From positions 1,942,333-2,006,332 of the forward strand of contig NZ_LR812090.1 of assembly GCF_903772925.1 (NCBI RefSeq): DNA of 64,000 bases, read 5' to 3'. Positions 43,730 to 52,721 of the stretch are shown here, in pieces. Under the pieces are notes generated by a model. The model ran no database searches. It had not been told where the DNA came from and saw only the letters and a program-made list of their open reading frames with translations. The position numbers and the translations under genes are program-made. The stretch is from Alteromonas macleodii (GTDB lineage: Bacteria; Pseudomonadota; Gammaproteobacteria; Enterobacterales; Alteromonadaceae). Numbering within the stretch: position 1 is the stretch's first letter; each line of letters starts with the position of its first letter.

Positions 43730-45415
43730 ATGCTGGAAAAAATACCTGCCCCCACCCCAAGAGAAGAGCTGCATGTGCTGGTTATCGATAACCAGGGGCT
43801 AGTTCACGATGTTGTTGCTTCAGCATTACACGAAATAGGGATTAAAAACGTTAGTAGTGCATTCAACGCGTTCCATGCCAAGAGATTATGCGAGGCAAGG
43901 CAGTATGACTTTGTATTACTAGCGTTTAACGTAAGTCACGATAAAGATGGCTTTCATCTTTTTGAAGAACTTAAGCACCTCAACCACATTAACGATACCA
44001 CAACGGTCATTTTCCTTAGTGCCGAAACATCACCTGAACTTGTTAACTGTATTGTAGAACTGCAGCCGGATGATTTCTGGGTTAAACCGTTACAGCGCAA
44101 TAAGATCGAAGCGCGCTTAGAATACCTAATACAAGTTCGCTTGAAACTGCATAAAATGCTGCATTGCATGCATGCTGGCGACTATTCAACGGCGATGTAT
44201 TATGCTGAGCGACAACTAAAAGATCCCTCGCTTTCAGAGTACCACACCAGAATAAAACGCCTTATTGGTGATTGTCTTCTGCAGTTACGGGACTATGAAA
44301 CGGCAGAAAATTACTTTAGAACGCTACTACAGAGTATGGACCATGCCTGGGTTCATATTGGTCTCACGCGTTCCTTATTGCGACAAGATGAACTAGAAGA
44401 AGCACAGTTACTGGTTGATGATCTACTCCAGCGGCCCGATACTCGGTTTTTAACCTTCGATTTGCTCGCACAATACTTCATTGAAAAAGAGCAGTTTGAT
44501 ATTGCTTACGAGCAAATGAAAGAGGCAAGCCGGCTTGCGCCCCGTAATATCGAGCGAAACAAGCGCTTGTGGGACCTAGCCAGGCTCAATCATGATAAAG
44601 CTGGCCAGCTTTCTGCCGTGCAGAATATGGCAAAGTTTGCTAAAAATTCTATTCATGACTCCCCTCAACTTACGCTCAATGTTATTCGCTCTACCATTGA
44701 TTTGGCTACAAGCTTAGGAAACGCTGAAGGTGACAAGTACCTTAAACGCGCCGAAAGTGAGCTTGAAGAGCTTAGGCAGCAGAAAGGCATGCAGAGTCAG
44801 CTTGCTGAGCAAATGGATGTGGTTAAATCCCGAGTACTATGTCTTAGAGACGAGAAACGTGAGGCTGAAAAGTTAATGAAGGATCGCTCAGCGTCTACTG
44901 ATGGACTGTCAATGGAAGATAGTTTAGATAAGATGAAAGCCTTCCATGAGTTAGGCATGCGTGAACACTGTGTCAGCATTTTAGATAAACTGAGAAAGCA
45001 GATAGAAGGTGATACTTTTACCTCACAAGTGGTTAATGAGTATTTGAATCAAGAGTCTATTGAGCGTACGGAAATTCAGTTTACTACTAAAGAGCTTAAG
45101 CAGATGGCGGCTGTAAATTACAAAGAAAATCGCCTTATTCCCGCTTATAACAATTTAAGACAGGCCTTGACCTTGTCACCCAAAGACAAACAGATCGCGT
45201 TAAGCTTGCTTAAAGTCATTACTCAAATGCATCTAGATAGTGGACTAAGTGAAGAACAAATGCATTCGGCGCAGCGTGCTGCCAAATTGCTTTGTTCTGA
45301 AGAGTTATCGGCGACCCAAGCGGAAAAAAGAGATCAGTATATCGCGCGAATTGGCATTGAAGTGGATGATACTAATGCGGCCGATTTAGTCGGCGTGGTT
45401 GTCGCTAAAGCGTAG
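43730..45415 (+). CDS. Receiver-like domain plus TPR-repeat protein (degenerate response regulator)
   Basis: In this 561-residue protein, residues about 14-135 have the receiver fold (LHVLVIDNQGLVHDVV, then TVIFLSAETSPE and the conserved Lys of FWVKPLQ). The expected phospho-acceptor Asp is A65 in DFVLLAFNVS, and the acidic pair near the N-terminus is Asp-Asn, so classical phosphorylation looks lost. The rest is helical with tetratricopeptide-like repeats (YETAENYFRTLL, FDIAYEQMKEASRLAP, LIPAYNNLRQALTLSP), giving a protein-protein scaffold. It is a single gene and its partner is not evident. Confidence 0.88.
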   Translation: MLEKIPAPTPREELHVLVIDNQGLVHDVVASALHEIGIKNVSSAFNAFHAKRLCEARQYDFVLLAFNVSHDKDGFHLFEELKHLNHINDTTTVIFLSAETSPELVNCIVELQPDDFWVKPLQRNKIEARLEYLIQVRLKLHKMLHCMHAGDYSTAMYYAERQLKDPSLSEYHTRIKRLIGDCLLQLRDYETAENYFRTLLQSMDHAWVHIGLTRSLLRQDELEEAQLLVDDLLQRPDTRFLTFDLLAQYFIEKEQFDIAYEQMKEASRLAPRNIERNKRLWDLARLNHDKAGQLSAVQNMAKFAKNSIHDSPQLTLNVIRSTIDLATSLGNAEGDKYLKRAESELEELRQQKGMQSQLAEQMDVVKSRVLCLRDEKREAEKLMKDRSASTDGLSMEDSLDKMKAFHELGMREHCVSILDKLRKQIEGDTFTSQVVNEYLNQESIERTEIQFTTKELKQMAAVNYKENRLIPAYNNLRQALTLSPKDKQIALSLLKVITQMHLDSGLSEEQMHSAQRAAKLLCSEELSATQAEKRDQYIARIGIEVDDTNAADLVGVVVAKA

Positions 45416-45520
45416 TTTGGAATGTTGTCCTTTCTAAAGCTTGCGAAGCTATTATAAAGGGCTAGATAAAAGTTTAAACGCCGCTAATCATGTACACACA
45501 ACGGCAAAATGAAAATCTAA

Positions 45521-45556
45521 AAAAAAGCTGCCTTGAATTTCAAGGCAGCTTTTTTA
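45521..45556. terminator. Shared terminator of the TPR gene and the nuclease gene
   Basis: AAAAAAGCTGCCTTGA (45521-45536) pairs with TCAAGGCAGCTTTTTT (from 45540). It has A- and T-runs on either side and sits between convergent genes. Confidence 0.93.
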
Positions 45557-45585
45557 ATTCAAGAAGGATTTAATCCTTTCTTCTG

Positions 45586-48171
45586 TTATTTTTTAGCAAC
45601 AGTAGCACGACGGCGAAAGCCAATTGCTGCGGCTAACAGAGCAAGAATTCCTCCCATTGAGCCACCTGAGCTGTCGTCATCGTCTTCTTCATCGTCAACT
45701 ACATCCGCTTGCAGATCGAAAGTTGCAACAAACGGGTCATGGTCTGAACTTCTGAATGGACCCACATCAGTGAACGCGTAGCCGTCTTCATCAGCATAAT
45801 AACGAAGCGCTTGGTCGTACTGTAGCTGGTAGGCTTCAACTGAGTTGATATTCCAGTGTGCACCATCAATAGCGTCTTCAAGCATGGCTTCACTTGCTAA
45901 AACATGGTCCAAACTACCTACTTGTTCGGTACCGTAGAACCAATATGAGAAGCCTTCTGCATCGAACTCTTCAGCTAAATTGTGATAGCCAAAGCTAGAT
46001 TCAACTTCCACAGATGCACCGTCATCCATACCTGTATTTACTGCAGTGGAAATAGTGTAACCGCGATCTTCAGGTGTATAGTCGGTAAGTACAGCCACAG
46101 GATCTTCAGCACTGTACGCGTTTAAGTCGCCTAAGATTATCTTACGCTCAGGCAGATTTTCATCGCTCAAAGCATTACCTAATGTAACCGCTGCCGATAC
46201 GCGAAACGCGTTACAGCTACCCTGAATTGTAGTAATTTCAGACGGCGCTTCGGCAATGTCTTCAGCGCACTGCGAACCCTTAGACTTAAAGTGGTTAACT
46301 GAAACTAGGAACGACTTGCCACTTTCTGTGTGAACAAAAGATTGAAGAAGGCTAGGGCGCATTTGTGCAAGACTATCTTCGTCAATTTGTTGTACTGGCA
46401 TATCAACGATAATAGCGTCGCCCTCTGGCGTTACTACAGAAGCCTTGTATAAAAGGCCTACAGTGATAGCATCTGTGCCAATTTCGCTACTATCGCTTGT
46501 AGCAACAAATGAATATTGCTCAGTTTCACCTAGTTCTGCGTTAATAGCATCAACTAGAGCCTGTATCGCGCTGTCTTCACCGAAACCATCATTTTCGATT
46601 TCCATTAACCCAACAACGTCAGCGTTTAAGTTAACAATGGCTTCTACAATACGACCTTGCTGTAGTTCAAATGCCACAGCATCGTCCGCACCGCGATTTT
46701 CATCATAGTCGAAGGTTACATCGCCATTAGCGTCCACTTCACCGTTGAAGTAATTCAGCACGTTGAAAGTAGCAATTGATAAGTTGCCTTCTGTAACAAC
46801 AGGGTTTGCTTCACGTGTTGAAGTGACTTCAATAATGTCGCTAGGGTTAATTCTGTAAGTACCAAAGCTGTAGTTTAGTGGACCTGCAGCAGAAACCGAA
46901 TCACCAATGCGAATAGCATTAGCGTAGCTGAAAGTAGGGAAGAAACTCAGTGCATCTGGGTACTGAGAACTGCTGTTATCTTCAATAGTAAGCAGGCTTG
47001 TTTCGCTTGCTTCAACAGCCGCTGTGTAAGCATCTGACAATGGCGCTGCCACATCACTTGGTTGGCGTTTAATCGAGTCACTAACAACGATTTCGCCGAA
47101 GCGCCAAAGGTTGTTTGTGCTTGTTACTGTCGCATCAGTCACGCTAACAACCATACCTTCAACCGATTCAAGGTCAAGTTCGTACGGCATAGCGATCTCT
47201 ACTGCCGCAACAGCATCTGCGGTGCCGCAATCAAGTGCAGCAACATCGCTATCCATGGCAAGGGTTGTCATGCCGTAGTTTTCTTCCACTTCACCATAAA
47301 GACGAACGATATTACCGGTGGCAACATCAACACTGCCGTCTACGAACAAACCTTCAGAGGTTGCATCGTCAACGTCGTAATCAGACGCCTCTTCCTGTAC
47401 AAAGAAGCCGTCAGCACGGGTGCCAGTAACTATAGCTTCGATAATAACGCTATTGCCTACTTCAGAAGAACTGCTTTCGCTGCCTTGAATAGCACTGATA
47501 AGTGTTGCGTCTGCGCCACAAATGCCGAGCTCAACAGCAGGCTCTTCTGGTACGTCTACAACGTCATCACCGCCACCTTCGGTGGTGAATGTACCGGACG
47601 GGAAGGGAGTCGCCGCATCTGTGTTTGTAGTTGAACCGTCAAGTGCGTCGACGCCACTGTAAGTCCAGTTAGATGCTTCAAAACTGCCGCCATTAGCCGA
47701 TTGACCAGACGAACGGTATGCCCAACCATCTAAGTATTCCCATGCGGTGCCGCTGCCGTCGGTGTTAATATCACCAAACGTATCGATAACGCTACCATCT
47801 TTGAAAAGCTCAATAGCATCGTCACCATTAATTCCTAACTCCGATGTATCGTAGTCTGGTGCAGAACCGAAAAACGCGGTAAATCCATCAATTTCTGATG
47901 CTACGTAGATATAAGTGCCAGCGCTTGCAGACGTGCCAGCTGGGAAAGTGAATTCCTCTCCATCTGTACCACCACCGTTGTTCGCTGCACCAATACCATA
48001 GGTAGATAAGTCTGCAATATCGTTAACCACGAAAAGTTCTACAGCTTTTGGAACACCGCCACTTAATGGCCCGTCAATAACACCACTTATAACCAAATCG
48101 TTGGCTTGAATAGCGGTAGAAGAAAGTGCAGAGATTATTCCTGCAGATAGTAAAGTTAATGATGTTCTCAC
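45586..48171 (-). CDS. ExeM/NucH-family extracellular nuclease with lamin-tail domain and GlyGly-CTERM tail
   Basis: This is an exported protein of about 861 residues. Signal peptide MRTSLTLLSAGIISALSSTAIQA; lamin-tail-like domain (about 25-160, VISGVIDGPLSGGVPKAVEL); OB-fold region (about 215-390); endonuclease/exonuclease/phosphatase domain (about 480-820) with NVLNYFNGEVD, GLMEIENDGFG, VNHFKSKGSQC, LGDLNAYSAEDP and SSDHDPFVATF. The tail is an acidic linker, SSGGSMGGILALLAAAIGF and RRR, a GlyGly-CTERM sorting signal. It probably degrades extracellular DNA for nutrients. GTG 48171 has AAGGG 8 bases upstream and starts the signal peptide; ATG 48195 is in frame without an RBS. Confidence 0.9.
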   Translation of the reverse strand: MRTSLTLLSAGIISALSSTAIQANDLVISGVIDGPLSGGVPKAVELFVVNDIADLSTYGIGAANNGGGTDGEEFTFPAGTSASAGTYIYVASEIDGFTAFFGSAPDYDTSELGINGDDAIELFKDGSVIDTFGDINTDGSGTAWEYLDGWAYRSSGQSANGGSFEASNWTYSGVDALDGSTTNTDAATPFPSGTFTTEGGGDDVVDVPEEPAVELGICGADATLISAIQGSESSSSEVGNSVIIEAIVTGTRADGFFVQEEASDYDVDDATSEGLFVDGSVDVATGNIVRLYGEVEENYGMTTLAMDSDVAALDCGTADAVAAVEIAMPYELDLESVEGMVVSVTDATVTSTNNLWRFGEIVVSDSIKRQPSDVAAPLSDAYTAAVEASETSLLTIEDNSSSQYPDALSFFPTFSYANAIRIGDSVSAAGPLNYSFGTYRINPSDIIEVTSTREANPVVTEGNLSIATFNVLNYFNGEVDANGDVTFDYDENRGADDAVAFELQQGRIVEAIVNLNADVVGLMEIENDGFGEDSAIQALVDAINAELGETEQYSFVATSDSSEIGTDAITVGLLYKASVVTPEGDAIIVDMPVQQIDEDSLAQMRPSLLQSFVHTESGKSFLVSVNHFKSKGSQCAEDIAEAPSEITTIQGSCNAFRVSAAVTLGNALSDENLPERKIILGDLNAYSAEDPVAVLTDYTPEDRGYTISTAVNTGMDDGASVEVESSFGYHNLAEEFDAEGFSYWFYGTEQVGSLDHVLASEAMLEDAIDGAHWNINSVEAYQLQYDQALRYYADEDGYAFTDVGPFRSSDHDPFVATFDLQADVVDDEEDDDDSSGGSMGGILALLAAAIGFRRRATVAKK

Positions 48172-48490
48172 GTCATTTTCCCTTTGTAGTTTCATTATTT
48201 TTTAAATCACAGGTACTAGTATTTTTGTTGTAAAGTCTGCTTGAGCAGAGCACCCTGTGACGAGCAACTTTCGTATTGCTTGTTCTACCGTAGGGAAGTT
48301 TATGATTAATAGAAATAACTTAATCTTATTCAAGCTGTTTTTAAAATAACTTAATTAAAACAAAAGTATAGGAAGTATGAGTAAACTTACTTAACCTGTT
48401 AAATCGCTTTTGTAGCCTTACCTAACCATTAAATAACGCTATAGACATTTTATGAGCGCGTATTACTTTTTTATTACAGCCAGCATTGTT
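48172..48490. other. Intergenic region upstream of the nuclease gene
   Basis: This AT-rich region of about 319 bases holds the nuclease promoter and the 3' end region of the DUF2252 gene. I see no gene or clear hairpin. Confidence 0.5.
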
Positions 48491-49819
48491 TTAATTTGAT
48501 TCGAGGTGACGGGAAAATAAAGCGTGATCATCAACGACTTGATCTGCATAAAGATTTGCTATTTTCACAAGCAAATCTCTTGATTGAGAAAAGGCATTTG
48601 AGGCTGATTGGGCAAACCGCGTGCTTCTTCTATCTCCACGACAATGAGCCAGTGCCAAGCTATAACCGCATAATTGTGCAAAATATTCAAAGCCCCCGTT
48701 AAGGGCCTTCTTGCCCATTGCAATATCTTGAGGGTCCACACCCACTTTAGCGTGATGTCTTGAGCGAATTAGGTAATGAGCGTCTTTGAATTTTACCTCA
48801 TCAAGAACAAGGTCAGGCTTTCTTTGCATTCGTCGTTGGCAACGTGCGGTGAGGTGGGCAGCGTTCAGACGGTTGACAGGGTTAACGGTAGGGAAGTAAT
48901 GAAGAGGTGCAGCATTACGCTGTTGTTTAACTTCTACAATATGGCAATGCGCAAAACTCTTTTCATTGTGTGGTTTAGACGGCCCGACTAAAAAGTAATA
49001 GCGCGCCATATTTACGGAGCCGGTCCCTGCGTTCAGGCGTTTAACAATATCTACGATAGAATCGTCCATGTAAGGAGCAAACGCTTCGTGTAATGTTTTA
49101 TATTCCCCCTCGCTTAGGGTTTCGAATTTATCACTGTTGGGTTTAAAGCCCAGCCTCGTGCCGTTAAAACTCACCGCTTTGGCAAGCGCACTTTTTATTG
49201 TAAACTCCTCGCCGCCCGCACTACGGGCTTTTGCCTTTTTATAAAGCTTTGTAAGCTTACTTGGCACAGCATTAGGGCAATAGTCTATTGCCTCGTTCAT
49301 CACCTTAGCATTATTTACTACACGGTCGCAGGTTTCCACATAGTGCTTAATAAAAGCGTGTTGCGCGCTAATAACTTGCTGATGAGTGACTACGGGTTTA
49401 GTGGTATCTATGCCTTCCCCTGAATATCTACCTTCCACGATACCGCTACAGTGCAGTTGAGCAAGACGCAATGAGGTGAGGTAGCGAAGTATGTCCCAAT
49501 GTGCTTTGCCCACGCATGCATCATCAAAATCATTGGGAGAAAAGATTACTGTATCTCCGTGAGAGCCTTCTTCGGTAAGGAAACCAAAATTGGAAGTATG
49601 ACAGTCGCCCATCACGCTGGTAAGTGGTATAGAATCACACTCTTTGGGGAAATTAATCAGACCCGCTTTGATATCTGCGTAGAATAACTGAGCGCTGCCT
49701 CGATAAAATACAAACGGGCTGGTAGCCATTTTTATATGTTTTGGCAAGCTTCGCGATGGTTTGTAATTATCAATACGCTCTATTTCTTCTGAAATAAGGT
49801 GAATTCGGGTATTTGTCAT
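48491..49819 (-). CDS. DUF2252 family protein
   Basis: This 442-residue protein has the DUF2252 signature FVFYRGSAQLFYADI, then TSVMGDCHTSNFGF, VIFSPNDFDDA and the later YYFLVGPS block. The fold is thought to resemble aminoglycoside-phosphotransferase-like kinases (GDCHTSNFG and NDFDDA are similar to kinase catalytic and metal motifs), but no substrate is established to my knowledge. The end contains GYSLALAHCRGD. It is monocistronic, divergent from ahpC. Confidence 0.86.
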   Translation of the reverse strand: MTNTRIHLISEEIERIDNYKPSRSLPKHIKMATSPFVFYRGSAQLFYADIKAGLINFPKECDSIPLTSVMGDCHTSNFGFLTEEGSHGDTVIFSPNDFDDACVGKAHWDILRYLTSLRLAQLHCSGIVEGRYSGEGIDTTKPVVTHQQVISAQHAFIKHYVETCDRVVNNAKVMNEAIDYCPNAVPSKLTKLYKKAKARSAGGEEFTIKSALAKAVSFNGTRLGFKPNSDKFETLSEGEYKTLHEAFAPYMDDSIVDIVKRLNAGTGSVNMARYYFLVGPSKPHNEKSFAHCHIVEVKQQRNAAPLHYFPTVNPVNRLNAAHLTARCQRRMQRKPDLVLDEVKFKDAHYLIRSRHHAKVGVDPQDIAMGKKALNGGFEYFAQLCGYSLALAHCRGDRRSTRFAQSASNAFSQSRDLLVKIANLYADQVVDDHALFSRHLESN

Positions 49820-50113
49820 ATGTTCCTCACGCTGCTTGTACTAAGGCTATAAACAGGATTGTATCGCGTGCCGATTGGCTAATTGATTTTATTTTCATCG
49901 TTCAATTCAATAACCTGATTAAGCGATTCATATTTACCAATTAGTTTTTTTAAGTGATGCGCGCTATTCTTATCACCAGTTTCGAGAGACATGGATTTCG
50001 CAACAAGTGAATATCTTCACAAAACTGCAAAACCATGTCGACAAAATAAACGTAAAGTTTGTATCCGTATGTATTAAGCATCCGGAAAATTTAAACCAAA
50101 TGGAGAATTAAAC

Positions 50114-50677
50114 ATGGCATTGATTAATACTGCTATCAAACCTTTTAAAGCGACTGCATTTAAAGACGGCGAATTCGTAGACGTAAGCAGCGAAGACATC
50201 AAAGGTAAATGGGCAGTTTTCGTATTTTACCCAGCTGACTTCACATTTGTTTGCCCAACTGAGCTTGGTGACATCGCTGATAAGTACGAAGAACTTCAGT
50301 CTCGTGGCGTAGAAGTATTCTCAGTATCTACTGACACACACTTCACTCACAAAGCATGGCACGATTCTTCAGACACGATCAACAAGATCAAGTTTGCAAT
50401 GATTGGCGACCCTACTGGCGAAATCACGCGTAACTTCGATTGTATGCGCGAAACTATGGGTCTTGCTGACCGTGCAACATTCGTTGTTGACCCAGAAGGT
50501 ATCGTACAAGCAATGGAAATCACTTCTGAAGGTATTGGTCGTGACGCAGACGACCTAGTACGTAAAGTTAAAGCTGCTCAATACGTAGCAAACAACCCAG
50601 GTGAAGTTTGCCCAGCGAAATGGAAAGAAGGTGAAGAAACACTTGCTCCTTCTCTTGACCTAGTAGGCAAAATCTAA
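50114..50677 (+). CDS. ahpC: Alkyl hydroperoxide reductase, peroxiredoxin subunit
   Basis: This 187-residue typical 2-Cys peroxiredoxin has the peroxidatic C47 in FTFVCPTE and the resolving C166 in GEVCPAKW, both intact. It reduces hydrogen and organic peroxides and is recycled by AhpF, whose gene follows after 175 bases. Codon choice is strongly biased, as expected for an abundant protein. RBS GGAG lies 8 bases before ATG. The 294-base upstream region should hold the promoter; I could not place a convincing OxyR site. Confidence 0.97.
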   Translation: MALINTAIKPFKATAFKDGEFVDVSSEDIKGKWAVFVFYPADFTFVCPTELGDIADKYEELQSRGVEVFSVSTDTHFTHKAWHDSSDTINKIKFAMIGDPTGEITRNFDCMRETMGLADRATFVVDPEGIVQAMEITSEGIGRDADDLVRKVKAAQYVANNPGEVCPAKWKEGEETLAPSLDLVGKI

Positions 50678-50744
50678 GCAGCACCGCTTAGTTCCTAGCA
50701 CAGCAGGATAAACTGTAAGTAAAAGTGTTAGGACGATAGTTTGT

Positions 50745-50766
50745 AGGGAGTGGGTCTCCACTCCCT
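50745..50766 (+). other. Hairpin between ahpC and ahpF
   Basis: AGGGAGTGG (50745-50753) pairs perfectly with CCACTCCCT (50758-50766) around GTCT. There is no T-run, so it more likely stabilises or processes the upstream mRNA than terminates it. Confidence 0.65.
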
Positions 50767-50852
50767 GATGTTAATTTCCAATTTCCGCTTATGTTGTTGA
50801 CCTATTGTAGGGTTGGCGGGGATCGGCGTGTCGAAAATAAGGCAGAACAACC

Positions 50853-52442
50853 GTGTTAACTAAAGAAATTTTACAAGCATTGAAATCATATGCTGAGTCA
50901 ATGCAAAAAAACGTAACCTTTGTCGTACAGACCGGTGAACATAGCAAGCGCGAAGAGCTTGTGAAGTTTCTGTCCGACATTGCTTCAGTAAGCGAAAAAC
51001 TAAACGTAGAAGAACGTGAAACTAATGGTGAACTACGCAGCGCTATCAGCTTTTTATTAGAAGCTGACGGTGAAGATACTGGAATTCGTTTTTCAGGTAT
51101 TCCGGGTGGCCATGAGTTTAACTCACTTGTACTTGCTATGCTGCACGCAGCAGGCACTGAACTTAAGCTAGATGATAGTGTTCAAACATTGGTTAGAGCC
51201 GTTAAAGAACCACTTAACTTTGAAGTATTTATCAGCTTAAGCTGTCACAACTGCCCAGAGGTCGTACAGGCACTTAATCAATTCGCTTTGATTAACCCTA
51301 ATATCAAGACCGAAATGATCGACGGTGGGCTATATCAAAATCTAATTCAAGAGCGCGACATTCAAGGTGTACCTAGCGTTTACCTTAATGGCGAGCTATT
51401 CGCGAACGGTAAAGTTGATGGTTCAGTACTTATCAATAAACTTATCGAGCGCGACCCTAGCCTTAAAGAGGCAAATAAAGGCGACGCATTGCCGCTTCAA
51501 GACGTTACTGTTATTGGCGGCGGCCCAGCGGGTGTTGCGTCTGCAATTTACAGTGCACGTAAAGGCCTTAAAGTAGCCATTGTTGCTGAAACTTTTGGTG
51601 GTCAGGTTAAAGACACTATGGGTATAGAAAATTTAATCTCTGTACCCAAAACGACAGGGCCTGAACTTGTAGGCAACCTAATGGAGCACGTTCGCGATTA
51701 CGACATTACGCTTAAAGAGCACGTGCGCGTCGATAGCATTGAAAAAGGTAATATCAAAACTATTACGCTTTCTTCAGGCGAGCAAATTCGCACCCGTACG
51801 GTTATTGTCGCAACCGGCGCACGTTGGAGAGAACTGGGTGTCCCCGGTGAAAGAGAGAACGTAGGTAACGGCGTAGCATATTGCCCGCACTGCGATGGTC
51901 CTTTCTTTAAAGGTAAAGATGTTGCAGTTATTGGTGGTGGTAACTCAGGTATTGAAGCGGCACTAGATTTGGCAGGTATCGTAAAATCAGTAACGGTATT
52001 TGAATTTATGCCGGAACTTAAAGCGGACCAGGTACTTATCGACCAAGCTGAAAAACGCGACAACATTACCATTATTAAAAATGTGGCTACACGTCAAATC
52101 ACGGCCGAGAATGGCAAAGTGAACGCGATTGAATACCAAGACCGTTCAACTAATGAAGTTCACACTCGCGAACTTGCCGGTGTATTTGTTCAAATTGGCC
52201 TTGTACCGAACAGCCAGTTTATGAAGGACACGGTAGAGATGACGCAGTATGGTGAAATCATTGTTGATACTAAATGTCATACTTCTGAGCCTGGTATCTT
52301 TGCTGCGGGTGACGTAACAACAGTGCCTTATAAGCAAATCGTTATTTCGATGGGCGAGGGGGCTAAAGCGTCACTAGCCGCCTTTGAATACCTGCTTAGC
52401 CATGAAGTGGTTGAAACTGAAGACGAGAGCGAAGCTGCTTAA
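50853..52442 (+). CDS. ahpF: Alkyl hydroperoxide reductase, flavoprotein subunit
   Basis: This 529-residue NADH-dependent disulfide reductase of AhpC has an N-terminal double thioredoxin fold with C131-x2-C134 (SCHNCPE). The FAD domain has [19 protein letters not shown], the redox pair C344-x2-C347 (CPHCDGP) and the NADH site [17 protein letters not shown]; the C-terminal [13 protein letters not shown] closes the FAD site. The start is a GTG at 50853. It is in tandem with ahpC, separated by a hairpin. Confidence 0.97.
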   Translation: MLTKEILQALKSYAESMQKNVTFVVQTGEHSKREELVKFLSDIASVSEKLNVEERETNGELRSAISFLLEADGEDTGIRFSGIPGGHEFNSLVLAMLHAAGTELKLDDSVQTLVRAVKEPLNFEVFISLSCHNCPEVVQALNQFALINPNIKTEMIDGGLYQNLIQERDIQGVPSVYLNGELFANGKVDGSVLINKLIERDPSLKEANKGDALPLQDVTVIGGGPAGVASAIYSARKGLKVAIVAETFGGQVKDTMGIENLISVPKTTGPELVGNLMEHVRDYDITLKEHVRVDSIEKGNIKTITLSSGEQIRTRTVIVATGARWRELGVPGERENVGNGVAYCPHCDGPFFKGKDVAVIGGGNSGIEAALDLAGIVKSVTVFEFMPELKADQVLIDQAEKRDNITIIKNVATRQITAENGKVNAIEYQDRSTNEVHTRELAGVFVQIGLVPNSQFMKDTVEMTQYGEIIVDTKCHTSEPGIFAAGDVTTVPYKQIVISMGEGAKASLAAFEYLLSHEVVETEDESEAA

Positions 52443-52476
52443 TACGTTTAGTATCTAGCGCTTAACTCAAATATGT

Positions 52477-52513
52477 AAAAAAGCCGAACTAACTCAGTTA
52501 GTTCGGCTTTTTT
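52477..52513 (+). terminator. Terminator after ahpF
   Basis: AAGCCGAACTAACT pairs perfectly with AGTTAGTTCGGCTT across one C, flanked by A- and T-runs. Confidence 0.95.
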
Positions 52514-52584
52514 GTGTGCGATAACTTTACCTTATATCAAAGGGTGTTTTGCGATTTTCATTTTTGACCATTTGTATTCAATAT

Positions 52585-52616
52585 TGGTAATAAAAATGGT
52601 TATCATTTGTATGATA
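52585..52616. promoter_or_regulatory. Candidate Fur-box region upstream of the siderophore receptor
   Basis: Overlapping hexamer-like units GGTAAT, GGTTATCATT and TATGATA resemble the iron-box pattern (GATAAT repeats). They lie about 110 bases before the receptor start. The match is approximate. Confidence 0.5.
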
Positions 52617-52721
52617 TTTTGTTAAATTATACCAAAGTACAAGTTAGCCACTCAGCACTCGTTATTTTCAGATTGGTGAGCGGGCGAGACATAACAAAAT
52701 AATTAGAAGACAGCACTCGAC

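Noticed and set aside
47062..47634. 190-codon plus-strand frame inside the nuclease gene
   Set aside because: It is antisense to a clearly coding, motif-rich gene and has no motif or RBS of its own.
49820..50113. OxyR binding site upstream of ahpC
   Set aside because: I could not place the four spaced ATAG/CTAT-type tetramers; only AT-rich sequence was seen.
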